From: Rhodospirillales bacterium
GTDB lineage: Bacteria > Pseudomonadota > Alphaproteobacteria > Rhodospirillales_A > JACZKS01
DNA: 50,202 bases
Assembly (NCBI GenBank): GCA_018648445.1
Contig: JABGRG010000016.1
Location: 1 to 50,202, forward strand
Direction of reading: 5' to 3'
Notes under the pieces: generated by a model
Told to the model about the DNA's origin: nothing
What the model saw: the letters and a program-made list of their open reading frames with translations, nothing else
Database searches by the model: none
Translations under genes and position numbers: made by a program
Shown: positions 1 through 6,923 of the stretch, in pieces
How positions within the stretch are numbered: the stretch's first letter is position 1
How the letters are laid out: each line of letters opens with the position of its first letter

Positions 1-26
1 TTCCATTGCATACCCAGCATAGCTGA

Positions 27-434
27 GTGTTGCACTTCGTTTCGGAATCTAGCATCGCCCAATTCGTGCTGGGCCGGCATTGGAAAGAAGCCTCGGCGGA
101 CCAACAGAGCCGATACACCGAAGTATTTGCGAACTTCCTGATCCAGTCCTATGCGACCCGCCTTGGCGGCATTCGGATCGACCATTTCGAAGTTCAGGAA
201 GCTCACGCAATTGGCAAAAACGATTTCCTTGTGCGATCAAAGGTTGATCGTGGCGCACGCAAGACCGTGCGCGCCGACTGGCGGGTCCGCGAAAGCGACA
301 CCGGTTTCAAGATCATCGACCTTTCCGTCTCGGGCATCAGCCTCGCCCTCACCTTGCGCGAGGAATTCGCCTCCATTCTGCGCAGGGAAGGCCTCGATGG
401 CCTGATCCAGCTTCTCAAAGAACGCACCGTCTGA
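27..434 (+). CDS. MlaC/Ttg2D-family phospholipid-binding protein, N-terminally incomplete
   Basis: The protein resembles the periplasmic MlaC (Ttg2D, 'toluene tolerance') family, which carries phospholipids between the outer membrane Mla complex and the inner membrane MlaFEDB transporter. The hallmark is FVLGRHWKEAS near residue 12, followed by the conserved pattern of a hydrophobic F..FL..SY segment and the VDR..RKTVRADWRVR and IIDLSVSGISL strands of the lipid-binding barrel. Family members are about 200 residues with a signal peptide. Only 135 residues are open here, and a TGA at 24-26 lies in frame just before the GTG at 27. The signal peptide and first helices are therefore either upstream in another frame (a frameshift) or lost. 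The 26 bases available cannot decide. Family call is fairly firm; intactness is doubtful. Confidence 0.7.
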   Translation: MLHFVSESSIAQFVLGRHWKEASADQQSRYTEVFANFLIQSYATRLGGIRIDHFEVQEAHAIGKNDFLVRSKVDRGARKTVRADWRVRESDTGFKIIDLSVSGISLALTLREEFASILRREGLDGLIQLLKERTV

Positions 435-447
435 GCGGCCAATTCAT

Positions 448-939
448 ATGGATGACTTCACGTTGGCGAGAGCCATCCATGTGATCGCGGTCGTGGCTTG
501 GATTGGCGGTGTTTATTTGGTGACGACAGTAATTCTGCCGTCGGTCCGCAGCCTGTCTGCGCCCGAGGATCGCATCCAGGCGTTTGAGGACATAGAGGGG
601 CGCTTTGCATGGCATGCCCGCATCGCCACCGTGGCCGCCGGGGCCAGCGGGTTCTATATGGTGTACGTGCTGGATGCGTGGGCGTGGTACCTCGATCTCG
701 AGTATTGGTGGCTGCACGCCATGACCTTGATCTGGACCCTGTTTTCGCTGGTCCTGTTCGTTCTGGAACCCCTGTTCCTGCATGATTGGTTCCGCGCACA
801 AGCCCGCCGGGCGCCCGAGCGGACCTTCCTGATGGTCACGCGCTTTCACCGCATTCTTGACCGCCAGCCTGATCACCGTCTTAGGCGCGGTCTATGGCGC
901 GCATGGATGACATCTGAAAACAAGAAAGGCCCGCGCTAG
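448..939 (+). CDS. Small CopD-like integral membrane protein, probably frameshifted at its C terminus
   Basis: This is a four-helix membrane protein beginning HVIAVVAWIGGVYL, the pattern of CopD/DUF2269-like inner membrane proteins of unknown function. Hydrophobic helices lie near residues 8-30, 50-72 and 86-112. The last helix is missing in this frame: residues after about 136 become a hydrophilic, Arg-rich tail (DRQPDHRLRRGLW). In the frame starting TTG at 857 the same bases read LTASLITVLGAVYGAHG and stop at 908-910, which is exactly the expected fourth helix. A one-base gain or two-base loss near 853-857 therefore most likely broke the gene or the sequence. The corrected stop falls before the hairpin at 928-946, whereas the open-frame stop (937-939) lies inside the hairpin loop. 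Confidence 0.7.
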   Translation: MDDFTLARAIHVIAVVAWIGGVYLVTTVILPSVRSLSAPEDRIQAFEDIEGRFAWHARIATVAAGASGFYMVYVLDAWAWYLDLEYWWLHAMTLIWTLFSLVLFVLEPLFLHDWFRAQARRAPERTFLMVTRFHRILDRQPDHRLRRGLWRAWMTSENKKGPR

Positions 940-946
940 GCGGGCC
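928..946. terminator. Hairpin terminator between convergent genes
   Basis: The stem GGCCCGC / GCGGGCC (7 bp) has a 5-base loop. Read on the minus strand it is followed by TTTCTTGTTTTC, so it fits a Rho-independent terminator for rpmB. On the plus strand only ATTT follows. Confidence 0.75.
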
Positions 947-980
947 ATTTCCGAATTCTTCGAAGCGATTTGGTTCCGCG

Positions 981-1274
981 TTACGCGGCCTTGCGCTCGA
1001 TGGCCTTTTGGATCTGCTTTTTGACGCGCCGGAATTCGGGCGAAAGTTTGCTGTCCCGGGTCGCCAGAAGATAGGCGTCTAGGCCCCCCTTCTGTTCCAG
1101 CAGGCGCAGCGCATAGGTGCTGACGCGAACGCGCAAACCTTTTTCAAGGGCTTCACTCCAGATCGACGTCGCCTGAAGGTTGGGCAGGAACCGCCGCCGG
1201 GTTTTGTTGTGAGCATGGCTCACATTGTTTCCGGTCTGGACGCCCTTGCCGGTCAGGGAGCAACGCTTGGCCAT
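981..1274 (-). CDS. rpmB: 50S ribosomal protein L28
   Basis: This is ribosomal protein L28 of the large subunit. The 97-residue product opens MAKRCSLTGKGVQTGNNVSHAHNKTRRRF, the conserved L28 core, followed by the alpha-proteobacterial form of the C-terminal region (LRVRVSTYALRLLEQKGGLDAYLL). The length matches alphaproteobacterial L28. The motif is of the Cys-poor type, with only the first cysteine of the ancestral zinc site (KRC) present. The start ATG is preceded by GAGGA nine bases upstream. It is monocistronic, with its own sigma70-like promoter (1339-1367) and a terminator at 928-946. Confidence 0.97.
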   Translation of the reverse strand: MAKRCSLTGKGVQTGNNVSHAHNKTRRRFLPNLQATSIWSEALEKGLRVRVSTYALRLLEQKGGLDAYLLATRDSKLSPEFRRVKKQIQKAIERKAA

Positions 1275-1338
1275 CGGTCTGGTCCTCTAAATCTACAAAA
1301 CAAATCAGGCCGCGTCGGTTGCGACCTGTGGACGCGGT

Positions 1339-1367
1339 TTATTAAGGAAATGCGGGGGCCGCGTCAA
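1339..1367 (-). promoter_or_regulatory. Sigma70-type promoter of rpmB
   Basis: On the minus strand TTGACG (1362-1367) and TAATAA (1339-1344) are separated by exactly 17 bases, about 65 bases upstream of the rpmB ATG. This is a near-consensus housekeeping promoter, as expected for a ribosomal protein gene. Confidence 0.6.
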
Positions 1368-1423
1368 GGAAAAAGGGTTCCCGAACGCGGCTAATCACAT
1401 TTGCCCGCCGTTTCCCCCGAATC

Positions 1424-2203
1424 CTAAAACGTTCCGGGGTATTTGCCACCGTCAATCAGCATGTTCTGACCGGTGATGAAACCGGCCTGAACGCTGCACA
1501 AATAGGCGCACAGCTCGCCGAATTCCGAAGGATCGCCAAACCGACCTGCAGCAACCCGGCCCAGCCGGATGGTGCGCATGTCGTCGTAATTCTTCTTGTT
1601 CAATTCGGCCATGGCCCGGGTATTGTCCATGTAGCGCTCGGTTTCAAAATCACCGGGAAGGATATTGTTCATGGTGACGTTGTGTTTGGCGACCTCGCGC
1701 GAGGTGCCGGCGATGAAACCGGTCAAGCCGGCCCGCGCCGCATTGGACAGCCCCAAAATGCCGATGGGAGCCTTGACCGCGCTGGAGGTGATGTTGACGA
1801 CCCGTCCGAAACCCCGCTCGATCATGCCGTCGACGGTTTCCTGGATCATGAAGACAGACGCCAGCATGTTGTTGTTCAGGGCCTTGAACCAGATTTCCCG
1901 GTCCCAGTCGCGGAAGTTGCCGCTGGGCGGTCCGCCTGCGTTGTTGACCAGAATGTCGGGTTGCGGACAGGCGGCAAGGGCTGCGGCCCGCCCTTCGTCG
2001 GACGTGATATCGGCAGCGATGGGCGTTACGTTCGCCTTTGTCGCCACAGCGATTTCCTCGGCCGCCTTCTCTATATTTTCCGGCGTTCTGGAAACGATCA
2101 CCACGTCCACGCCCTCGCGAGCCAGCGACATGGCGCAGGCTTTTCCCAACCCGGCGCTGGCGCCGCCAACGATGGCCTTTTTCCCGGAAATCCCTAGATC
2201 CAT
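1424..2203 (-). CDS. SDR-family oxidoreductase lacking the catalytic Tyr-x3-Lys
   Basis: This is a 259-residue short-chain dehydrogenase/reductase. The dinucleotide-binding GGASAGLG is at residues 13-20, NNAGG near 87-91 and a C-terminal TGQNMLIDGGKYPG segment is present, so the Rossmann fold is complete. The active site is not: after the usual Ser (S140) the positions of the catalytic Tyr and Lys read S153 and R157 (sequence GLSNAARAG). A subgroup of FabG-like SDRs with such SN.AR motifs is, as far as I recall, widespread in proteobacteria. Its chemistry is unclear, and it may bind NAD(P) without classical oxidoreduction. A clear AAGGAG lies before the ATG. It diverges from the GntR regulator across a 350-base regulatory gap, which suggests shared control. 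Confidence 0.9.
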   Translation of the reverse strand: MDLGISGKKAIVGGASAGLGKACAMSLAREGVDVVIVSRTPENIEKAAEEIAVATKANVTPIAADITSDEGRAAALAACPQPDILVNNAGGPPSGNFRDWDREIWFKALNNNMLASVFMIQETVDGMIERGFGRVVNITSSAVKAPIGILGLSNAARAGLTGFIAGTSREVAKHNVTMNNILPGDFETERYMDNTRAMAELNKKNYDDMRTIRLGRVAAGRFGDPSEFGELCAYLCSVQAGFITGQNMLIDGGKYPGTF

Positions 2204-2553
2204 TTGTTCTTCTCCTTATAGATAGCCACGACCGCGTGCTAACGTAGAACTCAATGCGGCGCTCCACATACCCCACGGCTTCCGCCGTGCCAAGGCAAAT
2301 GCGAACACCATCAAAAGCAACGCCCAGAGTTCTTCGAACAGGAAGTTGCGCGAATACAATTCGAATTGCTTAATTGAAATTTCGCTACGGGCCATCAAAA
2401 AACACAAAAGAATATGATTGTCAACAATCGTGTTTTTTGCTAACAATCGTGTGAGCGGTTGGAATTGAATGCCGCCCCGTTTTGATGAGAGCACAATCCG
2501 CGTTCGATCAAGGCGGGAATGACGGAAACACACGAGAAAGAGACGTAAATTCC
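2204..2553. other. Divergent regulatory region between the SDR and the GntR regulator
   Basis: This 350-base gap has no convincing gene. It is AT-rich in its right half and holds a perfect 12-bp palindrome CAATTCGAATTG (2357-2368), the operator-like site at 2416-2429 and the AACAATCGTGT direct repeat (2423-2433, 2442-2452). Short open frames here have atypical composition and no ribosome-binding site, and I regard them as chance. Confidence 0.6.
2416..2452. promoter_or_regulatory. Putative GntR/FCD operator with direct repeat
   Basis: GATTGT-CA-ACAATC (2416-2429) is a perfect 14-bp inverted repeat of the TTGT-N2-ACAA type often bound by FCD-class GntR proteins. AACAATCGTGT occurs at 2423-2433 and again at 2442-2452, 19 bases apart, so a second half-site is present on the same face plus about two turns. 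Its position before the regulator gene suggests autoregulation and control of the divergent SDR. Confidence 0.55.
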
Positions 2554-3204
2554 ATGATCCAGCGCCCGCAATCGCTGACTTCGGTCGTTTTGAACGAGTT
2601 GGAGAGTCTGATTCTCTCGGGTCAGATGGGGCCCGGTGAGCCGATTAATGAAAAAGCCTTTGCCGAACGCAGTGCCGTCAGCCGCGGTCCGATCCGCGAA
2701 GCCTGCCGCAGGTTGGAGCAGGCCGGTCTGGTCACCATCATTCCCAATCGCGGCGTATTCGTTCGCAAACTTGAGCCGAAAGACGCCATCGAAATTTGTG
2801 ATATTCGGGCTGTACTGTCGGGTTTCGCGGGGCGCATTCTCGCCGCCTGTATCACGCCCGCCCAATTGGCCGAACTATCGGACATGACCGCACGCATGGA
2901 AGCGGTCGCGCAATCGGGCAACGCCCCGGCGTTTTTTCCGATCAACGCTGAGTTCCACAACGCCATCTTCGAATTCGCCGGCAATAAACGCCTGCGCGAA
3001 ATGTATGCGGCGATCAGCAAGGAACTGCACCTGTTTCGTTGGCGGGCCATGCTGGTCAGCCCCGACCTCGCCAATTCCAATCAGGAACACTTCGCAATCA
3101 TCGACGCGCTGAAAAACAACGACGAGACCGCCGCCGCCCAAATGATGGAATCCCACGCCATCTCGGTGAAAAACCGCATCGTCGACTCGGGCCTCGGAGA
3201 CTAG
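2554..3204 (+). CDS. GntR-family (FCD subclass) transcriptional regulator
   Basis: The product is a 216-residue DNA-binding regulator. The N-terminal winged helix-turn-helix (about residues 5-70) has LESLILSGQMGPGEPINEKAFAERSAVSRGPIREACRRLEQAGLV, a classic GntR domain. The C-terminal all-helical FCD ligand domain contains D..EIR-like and H-containing metal/carboxylate-binding positions (N.EFHNAIFEFAGN, EH..I..A, SH). FCD regulators typically sense small carboxylates and repress nearby catabolic or transport genes. I chose the ATG at 2554 because GAGAAAGAGA sits just upstream; an upstream in-frame ATG at 2482 would add 24 unconvincing residues. The next genes downstream form an ABC importer with similar operator motifs, so that importer is the likely target. 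Confidence 0.9.
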   Translation: MIQRPQSLTSVVLNELESLILSGQMGPGEPINEKAFAERSAVSRGPIREACRRLEQAGLVTIIPNRGVFVRKLEPKDAIEICDIRAVLSGFAGRILAACITPAQLAELSDMTARMEAVAQSGNAPAFFPINAEFHNAIFEFAGNKRLREMYAAISKELHLFRWRAMLVSPDLANSNQEHFAIIDALKNNDETAAAQMMESHAISVKNRIVDSGLGD

Positions 3205-3350
3205 CGCAAAACAGGAGTGCCGCCTTAGTGGCGCACGAACGAAATTCACAAATACAGACGGAGCCAGATTTCTTTCAACCTTTTTCAGACTGCCGCTTGA
3301 ATATCGATTTTTTTCAATTTTTTGCTGAAATATCGACTTGTTTTTGGAAA

Positions 3351-3394
3351 ATATTGTTGATAACTACTATTAAGAAAAGATTGTTGACAACAAC
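3351..3394 (+). promoter_or_regulatory. Candidate operator pair upstream of the ABC importer
   Basis: Two related motifs, ATTGTTGATAAC (3353-3364) and GATTGTTGACAACA (3379-3392), lie about 26 bases apart within an AT-rich tract upstream of the binding-protein gene. The second is close to an inverted repeat (ATTGT-TG-ACAA). Both resemble the site in front of the GntR gene at 2416, so the same regulator may bind here. The region also holds plausible -10-like sequence (TACTATTAAG) between the two. Confidence 0.5.
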
Positions 3395-3447
3395 AACGCT
3401 CGAGGATCAGTGCAAGACCACGTTTTTATGTCAACAGGGGAACAATT

Positions 3448-4422
3448 ATGAGAGCCATTTGTAGAAAACTAGCCTTAGTCGCGGCATCGTTGCTCGTAAC
3501 GACGCTATTCGTGGCGGGCAATGCGCACGCTGCGAAAATCCGCATTGCGCTCGCCGAAACTCCTTCGGACGAATTGGCCGCCTTTTTCGTGGCATTGGAT
3601 CGCGCCAAAGCCAATGGCCTAGATTACGAATGGACGGCGTTTTCCGACGAGGAATTGGCCATCCAGGCCATTCTAAGCGGGCAGATGGATATCGGATTCG
3701 GCACGCCGTATTCCACAATGCAGCGCGCGAAAGCGCCAATCCGGATCATTTTTCAACTGTCGAAATTGAAGTTCTTTCCGGTGTCCTCGAAAAAATATAG
3801 CAAGCTTGAGGACCTGAACGGCGAACCGATCCTGCTTCACTCGCGCGGCGGCGGAACGGACTCCATCGCCAACGTGATCGAAGACAAGATGGGTATCAAA
3901 TTCGGCAAGCGGTCCTACGTTCCGGGAAGCGCCAACAGGATCGTCGCCCTGGTCGCCGGTCAGACGGACGCAACCATCGTCGATTTGTCCAACAAGAACA
4001 AACTGCTGAAGACGCAGGGGAACAAGTTCAACGTGCTTCCCATGTTCGAGGTCGACGCTAGCGACGAGGCCCTCTTCGCCAATCTGGATTGGATCAAGGC
4101 CAACGCCAAGGACATCGACATCTTCGTGAAGGCGCTGCTCAGCGTTTATCGGGACCTGCACAAGGACCCGACGATCATCAGCAGGGAAACCGACCCCGAT
4201 GGTCCGATTGGGCAGTTGCCCAAGGAGGTTCTCGCTGAACTGGACGGCTTCTACGCCGAAGCCGTTGACGGCGGCCTGTACGATCCCAACGGCGGCGGCG
4301 CAAAAGCCGCGCGGGCCGATTTGGAATGGTACCACAAGGCCGGTCAGTTAACCGGAAAGTTCGCCGACCTGAAGGTTGAGGATTTTTGGTATCTCGAGCC
4401 GCTGAAAGGCGCCGGGAAATAA
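3448..4422 (+). CDS. ABC transporter substrate-binding protein, NitT/TauT (NMT1/SsuA-like) type
   Basis: This is a 324-residue periplasmic binding protein. A clear Sec signal peptide ends at about residue 29 (GNAHA-AK). The mature part follows the SsuA/NMT1 pattern: an initial strand IRIALAET, then 'EELAIQAILSGQMDIGFGTPYSTM', in which the quantity of ligand-site loops typical of taurine, nitrate and thiamine-precursor binding proteins is visible. It ends with a helical lobe and DLKVEDFWYLEPL. AGGGGAACAATT gives a good ribosome-binding site. The gene heads a four-gene operon (binding protein, permease, ATPase, permease) and is separated from the first permease by a strong hairpin, which should favour its higher expression. 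The ligand cannot be read from sequence; candidates are a small organic anion or aromatic carboxylate. Confidence 0.9.
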   Translation: MRAICRKLALVAASLLVTTLFVAGNAHAAKIRIALAETPSDELAAFFVALDRAKANGLDYEWTAFSDEELAIQAILSGQMDIGFGTPYSTMQRAKAPIRIIFQLSKLKFFPVSSKKYSKLEDLNGEPILLHSRGGGTDSIANVIEDKMGIKFGKRSYVPGSANRIVALVAGQTDATIVDLSNKNKLLKTQGNKFNVLPMFEVDASDEALFANLDWIKANAKDIDIFVKALLSVYRDLHKDPTIISRETDPDGPIGQLPKEVLAELDGFYAEAVDGGLYDPNGGGAKAARADLEWYHKAGQLTGKFADLKVEDFWYLEPLKGAGK

Positions 4423-4435
4423 AACACCACGAGGA

Positions 4436-4462
4436 TTAGGCGTCGGCCTTGCCGGCGCCTAA
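4436..4462 (+). promoter_or_regulatory. Intercistronic hairpin after the binding-protein gene
   Basis: TTAGGCG (4436-4442) pairs with CGCCTAA (4456-4462), and inside it CGGC pairs with GCCG. The result is a nearly continuous stem with no T-tract. It lies 13 bases after the binding-protein stop and before the permease. Such elements usually protect the upstream mRNA from 3' decay. Confidence 0.65.
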
Positions 4463-4508
4463 ACCCCCTCGCACAATCCGTTCTCGACGAAGTAAAATTG
4501 TATTCTCC

Positions 4509-5270
4509 ATGAAAAACAGACCCCTATTTCTAAAAATTCTTTCGGGCGTCCTGATCTTCGGAGCCTGGGAAGTGGCAGGCCAAATTCCGGTCAGCTTCGC
4601 CTTTCCAACATTCCTCGATTCCATGGCGGCGCTATGGGTCATGACGGTGGACGGTACCATATTCGTAGCCTACGCGGAAACGCTGAAACCTCTTGTAGTC
4701 GGCGTTCTGATTTCGGCTTTTCTTGGAATCGGCATAGGCGTCTGGATCGGGTTGAGCCGCAAGTTCGACTGGCTGGTCTCCCCGCTTTTTATTGTCATGC
4801 AATCGGCGCCGCTCGCCGCTCTTATCCCGTTGCTGGTCATGGTTTACGGAATTGGACTGACGTCGAAGGTGTTTGTAGTCTGCATCATGGCCATGCCGGT
4901 CATTGTTTTGAACACCGGCGGGGCGGTCCGCAACACGCCCGCGTCCATCGTCGAAATGGGAAATTCCTTTCTCGGATCCAGGCTGCAGGTGATAATGAAA
5001 ATTATCATGCCTTCCGCCTCGCCGATCATCTTTGTGGGGCTTCGTCTTGGCATATCGGCGGGATTTATCGGCGCCATCCTTGCCGAACTGAAGATCACAC
5101 CGACGGGTGTCGGCGATATCATCACCTACAGCCGCTCCATCGCCGACTACCCCGCCATGTACGCGGCCATTTTCTCCATCATCCTGTTGGCCGTTCTCTT
5201 CCTGAATGTGCTCGAGCGGATAGAAACCGTGCTTTTCAAGGGAATCAACAAAGGACTTGTCCCGGACTGA
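4509..5270 (+). CDS. ABC transporter permease, NitT/TauT type (first permease)
   Basis: This is a 253-residue inner membrane permease of the SsuC/TauC family with about six hydrophobic helices. The cytoplasmic EAA loop is recognisable around residues 145-175 (IVEMGNSFLGSRLQVIMKIIMPSASPIIFVGLRLGIS), with the family's conserved 'A..P' and G. I start at the ATG at 4509, which gives the typical short N terminus. An in-frame TTG at 4449 would place the start inside the hairpin. The stop is 23 bases before the ATPase gene. The operon has a second, only distantly similar permease at 6076, so the transporter is probably a heterodimer. Confidence 0.9.
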   Translation: MKNRPLFLKILSGVLIFGAWEVAGQIPVSFAFPTFLDSMAALWVMTVDGTIFVAYAETLKPLVVGVLISAFLGIGIGVWIGLSRKFDWLVSPLFIVMQSAPLAALIPLLVMVYGIGLTSKVFVVCIMAMPVIVLNTGGAVRNTPASIVEMGNSFLGSRLQVIMKIIMPSASPIIFVGLRLGISAGFIGAILAELKITPTGVGDIITYSRSIADYPAMYAAIFSIILLAVLFLNVLERIETVLFKGINKGLVPD

Positions 5271-5293
5271 CGCCGGGAGGGACGTAACAATTC

Positions 5294-6067
5294 ATGCACG
5301 ATAAAACACAATCACCGAACGCCGTTGAAGTCCGAAATGTGTGCAAGTATTACGACCAGGTCGAGGCCTTGCGGGACATGTCCCTGGATATTCCAAGGGG
5401 CGGACTGACCTCCATGCTGGGTCCATCGGGCTGCGGAAAAACCACTCTTCTGAAAATCATTGCTGGCCTGCTTCCGGCGACCAGCGGCGAGGTTTTCGTG
5501 AATGGAGAGGCGGTCACCGGCCCTGGACCGGAACGGGCTTTCGTTTTCCAGGATTTCGCCCTATTGCCTTGGGCCAGCGTCATGAGAAATGTCGCTTTCG
5601 GCCTTGAACTTCGTGGTGTCGCCAAATCCGAAAGGGAAGCGATTGCCGAAAAATGTATCGCCGATGTCGGTTTGAACGGATTCGAGAACTCATTCCCGCA
5701 CCAGCTCTCCGGAGGCATGAGACAGCGCGTCGGCCTCGCAAGGGCATTGAGCGTCGATGCCGAGCTGCTGCTGATGGATGAGCCCTTCTCGGCGGTTGAC
5801 GAACAGACGCGAAGAAAATTCCAGGAAGACCTGCTGAATCTGGTGAAGAGCCAAAACCGGACGTTCCTTTTCGTCACCCACTCGATTGAGGAAGCGGTCT
5901 ACGTGTCAGACCAGATCGCACTTCTGCTGCCGCGCCCCAGCCGCGTTTCCGAAATCATTCAGCCCAGTGGATTCAGAGACAAGGATCCGGACAGCATCAG
6001 GCGGGATTCCGAATATCTTGATATCGTTGACGACATCTGGAAATCACTCCGCAGTTATGTAGAGTAG
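5294..6067 (+). CDS. ABC transporter ATP-binding protein, NitT/TauT (SsuB/TauB-like)
   Basis: This is the 257-residue nucleotide-binding subunit that powers the importer. It has a complete motif set: Walker A GPSGCGKT (about residues 43-50), Q-loop FQDFALLPW, signature LSGGMRQR, Walker B LLLMDEPF and the H-loop FVTHSIEEAVY. The FALLPW Q-loop and the EAVYVSDQIALL stretch are typical of the nitrate/sulfonate/taurine group. GGGAGGG lies upstream of the ATG. The next permease starts only eight bases after its stop, which supports cotranscription. Confidence 0.95.
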   Translation: MHDKTQSPNAVEVRNVCKYYDQVEALRDMSLDIPRGGLTSMLGPSGCGKTTLLKIIAGLLPATSGEVFVNGEAVTGPGPERAFVFQDFALLPWASVMRNVAFGLELRGVAKSEREAIAEKCIADVGLNGFENSFPHQLSGGMRQRVGLARALSVDAELLLMDEPFSAVDEQTRRKFQEDLLNLVKSQNRTFLFVTHSIEEAVYVSDQIALLLPRPSRVSEIIQPSGFRDKDPDSIRRDSEYLDIVDDIWKSLRSYVE

Positions 6068-6075
6068 TCGAAACC

Positions 6076-6828
6076 ATGAAACTATTTGGCTATGAATTAC
6101 CGGCCGCGTCGTCTCTTCTCCTGTGGGGGTTGCTTTGGGAGATCGTCGGCCAATTGGAATTGACGTTCTTTGTGCCGGCCTTGTCGGAAATTTTCGCAAC
6201 CCTGGTCGAAATTTCCACGACCAAGCCGTTCCTCAAGGCGTTGAAGGAAACGGGTCAGGCGTTTGCGCTCGGCACGTCTTCCGCCATTCTGATCGGAATA
6301 CCCGTCGGAATCCTGATGGGGATAAACAAGCTTTTGGACGAAATGCTGCTCCCTTGGGTCAACGTGTTCCTCAGTGCGCCTCTGACAGCCTTGGTTCCGG
6401 TTCTGATGGTTCTGTTCGGATTTGGATTGAAAGCCATCGTCATCACGACGGCCTTGTTCGCCATCTGGGTTATCATTCTGAACGCCCGCGCCGGCGTCAA
6501 ACAGATCAACCCTTCACTGGTGGAAATGGCGAACTCGTTTGGCGCAAACTCCTGGGATGCGTTCTCAAAAATCTATTTCTGGGCGGCACTGCCGGAAATT
6601 CTAAGCGGCGTTCGAATTGGTTTTATTCGCGCCGTCAAGGGCGTCATCATCGGCCAGCTTCTCATATCCATTGTCGGGTTCGGCGCCCTGTTCGAGTTGT
6701 ATTCGGCGCAGTTCCTCATGAAGCATTTCTGGGCGGTTCTGCTGGTACTGTTCGCCATGGCGTTCACGATTTCTGAGTTCCTCGGCATGTTGGAGCGCAA
6801 GGTCTCGTACTACGCGGCCTCGAGATAA
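6076..6828 (+). CDS. ABC transporter permease, NitT/TauT type (second permease)
   Basis: This is a 250-residue membrane permease related to, but clearly different from, the one at 4509. It has about six helices and an EAA-like loop NPSLVEMANSFGANSWDAFSKIYFWAALPEILSGVRIGFIRAV. The VPVLMVLFGFGLKAIVI helix follows the usual family form. It is the last gene of the operon and is followed by a GC-rich hairpin (6839-6866). Two permeases with one ATPase and one binding protein imply a heterodimeric membrane channel. The transport direction is inward by family. Confidence 0.9.
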   Translation: MKLFGYELPAASSLLLWGLLWEIVGQLELTFFVPALSEIFATLVEISTTKPFLKALKETGQAFALGTSSAILIGIPVGILMGINKLLDEMLLPWVNVFLSAPLTALVPVLMVLFGFGLKAIVITTALFAIWVIILNARAGVKQINPSLVEMANSFGANSWDAFSKIYFWAALPEILSGVRIGFIRAVKGVIIGQLLISIVGFGALFELYSAQFLMKHFWAVLLVLFAMAFTISEFLGMLERKVSYYAASR

Positions 6829-6838
6829 ATTCAAGCTC

Positions 6839-6866
6839 GGTGGGATCAGAGCAATCTGATCCCACC
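6839..6866. terminator. 12-bp hairpin with GCAA tetraloop between convergent genes
   Basis: GGTGGGATCAGA pairs perfectly with TCTGATCCCACC around a GCAA loop, a GNRA tetraloop. It has no T-tract on either strand, so termination would need Rho or the element could act as an mRNA 3' end protector for the ABC operon. It lies between the ABC operon and the convergent dehydrogenase gene. Confidence 0.6.
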
Positions 6867-6923
6867 CGGTCGCCATTCGCAGTCACGTTCAAGCACCGCC
6901 CAGACGGCACTCCCGCTTGGTCA

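Noticed and set aside
3217..3236. GTGC-C-GCC/GGC-GCAC hairpin after the GntR gene
   Set aside because: The stem is bulged and no T-tract follows, so it is too weak to be called a terminator.
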